Source: Hydractinia symbiolongicarpus (taxonomy: Eukaryota > Cnidaria > Hydrozoa > Anthoathecata > Hydractiniidae). Taken from it: a DNA stretch of 64,000 nucleotides. Location of the stretch: NCBI RefSeq assembly GCF_029227915.1, contig NC_079888.1, forward strand, positions 23,788,001 to 23,852,000, given 5' to 3'. Position numbers and translations under genes: made by a program. Shown piece after piece: positions 62,801 to 64,000 of the stretch. The notes under the pieces were generated by a model. The model ran no database searches, had not been told where the DNA came from, and saw nothing but the letters and a program-made list of their open reading frames with translations. How positions within the stretch are numbered: the stretch's first letter is position 1; every line of letters starts with the position of its first letter.

Positions 62801-64000
62801 TAGTGGTAAAAAAATAATATAAAAAATCGTTCGGGAAATGAGTTTACTCCCTGGGTACCTTTTTTGTATACTTTTGACTATACGGGCCAAGCCCGGGATT
62901 TACGGGAAATCGCGGGTTTTAGTTTGCCGGCGATTAAACTTCTTTTATTCAGCGTCTCATCAAAAATGAAAACATTCTTGAAAACTACAAGTCTCATGCG
63001 TTTTAGTAGTGAAATAATAATTTAAAAAATCGTTTGGGAAATGAGTTTACTCCCTGGGTACTTTCTTTGTATACTTTTGACTATACGGGCCAAGCCGGGA
63101 TTTACGGGAAATCGCGGGTTTTCGTTTGCCGGCGATTAAACTTCTTTTATTCAGCGTCTCATCAAAAATGAAAACATTTTTAAAAACTACAAGTCTCATG
63201 CGTTTTAGTGGTGAAAAAGTAATTTAAAAAATCGTTCGGGAAATGAGTTTACTTCCTGGGTACTTTCTTTGTATACTTTTGACTATACGGGCCAAGCCCG
63301 GGATTTACGGGAAATCGCGGGTTTTCGTTTGCCGGCGATTAAACTTCTTTTATTCAGCGTCTCATCAAAAATGAAAACATTTTTGAAAACTACAAGTCTC
63401 ATGCGTTTTAGTGGTGAAAAAATAATTTAAAAAATCGTTCGGGAAATGAGTTTACTCCCTGGGTACTTTCTTTGTATACTTTTGACTATACGGGCCGAGT
63501 CCGGGATTTACGGGAAATCGCGGATTTTCGTTTGCCGGCGATTAAACTTCTTTTATTCAGCGTCCCATCAAATATGAAAATATTTTTGAAAACTACAAGT
63601 CTCATGCGTTTAGTGGTAAAAAAATAATATAAAAAATCGTTCGGGAAATGAGTTTACTCCCTGGGTACTTTTTTTGTATACTTTTGACTATACGGGCCAA
63701 GCCCGGGATTTACGGGAAATCGCGGGTTTTCGTTTGCCGGCGATTAAACTTCTTTTATTCAGCGTCTCATCAAAAATGAAAACATTCTTGAAAACTACAA
63801 GTCTCATGCGTTTTAGTGGTGAAATAATAATTTAAAAAATCGTTTGGGAAATGAGTTTACTCCCTGGCTACTTTCTTTGTATACTTTTGACTATACGGGC
63901 CGAGTCCAGGATTTACGGGAAATCGCAGGTTTTCGTTTGCCGGCGATTAAACATCTTTTATTCAGCGTCTCATCAAAAATGAAAACATTTTTAAAAACTA
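53870..64000 (-). repeat. 203-bp satellite array, R orientation, right block
   Basis: About 50 monomers, all in R orientation. Higher-order duplications include 56349 to 56959 (610 bp), about 54741 to 55957 (1216 bp), 59671 to 60481 (810 bp), and a CCAAGCCGGG deletion variant at 61065, 62280 and 63090 (spacing 1215 and 810 bp). Variant mixing is less orderly than in the inverted units. The array runs off the end of the window. No gene is seen. Confidence 0.96.
56349..57147 (-). repeat. Three-monomer tandem duplication (610-bp offset)
   Basis: A three-monomer unit beginning near 56349 recurs near 56959, carrying the same TTTTGACCATACGGGCC and AAAATTGAAAACATTC variants. It is an example of recent local unequal exchange. 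Confidence 0.7.

Noticed and set aside
1-64000. Hammerhead ribozyme in the satellite (TGATGAG followed by CGAAA in each monomer)
   Set aside because: The core would need CTGATGA and compatible stems; here T precedes TGATGAG, and the intervening sequence gives no convincing stem II or closing helices.
1-64000. CENP-B box in the monomer (TTCGACTATACGGG resembles the core)
   Set aside because: The spacing of TTCG, A and CGGG does not fit the consensus in any monomer variant I examined.

Overview
The window is eukaryotic and most resembles an invertebrate animal, probably a cnidarian. The evidence is a multi-exon gene with GT-AG introns, AT-rich non-coding DNA, a jockey/CR1-like LINE, and a transposon protein whose conserved blocks recall uncharacterised proteins I associate with cnidarian genomes. 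That taxonomic guess rests on remembered resemblance, not a search. No host single-copy gene, rRNA, intact tRNA or CRISPR array is visible.

About 52 kb of the 64 kb is one satellite with a monomer of about 203 bp (roughly 255 copies). It carries higher-order repeats: blocks of several monomers recur at offsets of about 610, 813, 1215, 1416-1420, 2631 and 3240 bp. Monomers run in one orientation (called F here) from 1 to 39761, interrupted only by a transposon. They flip to the opposite orientation (R) at 39762-41725, return to F at 41726-43910, and are R from 43911 to the end. The F/R switch itself was copied: a compound F+R unit at 37577-41725 recurs at an offset of 4149 bp.

Three mobile insertions interrupt the satellite. 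(1) At 5003-12359 lies a 7357-bp DNA transposon with perfect 27-bp terminal inverted repeats and a 2-bp (AA) or 3-bp (GAA) target duplication. Inside it I can assemble one ten-exon gene (5510-11397) whose nine introns are all GT-AG and phase-compatible. It encodes a predicted 1264-residue protein with a Cys cluster, D/H/E motifs suggesting a divergent DDE transposase, an N-terminal His/Cys module and a charged C-terminus. It looks young and possibly autonomous, and is the best candidate here for an undescribed system. (2, 3) At 46882-49293 and 50716-53127 are two nearly identical copies of a LINE, 5'-truncated inside its endonuclease domain, with an open reverse-transcriptase frame. Both have the same satellite flanks at an offset of 3834 bp, so the second arose by duplication of a satellite-plus-LINE segment, not by a second insertion.

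The transposon insertion, the LINE insertion and one inversion breakpoint all map within about 15 bp of the same monomer position, beside or inside a short GTATA...TATAC inverted repeat. That position may be a fragile or accessible point of the monomer. Short reading frames of about 64 codons recur in most monomers but appear to be by-products of the repeat.
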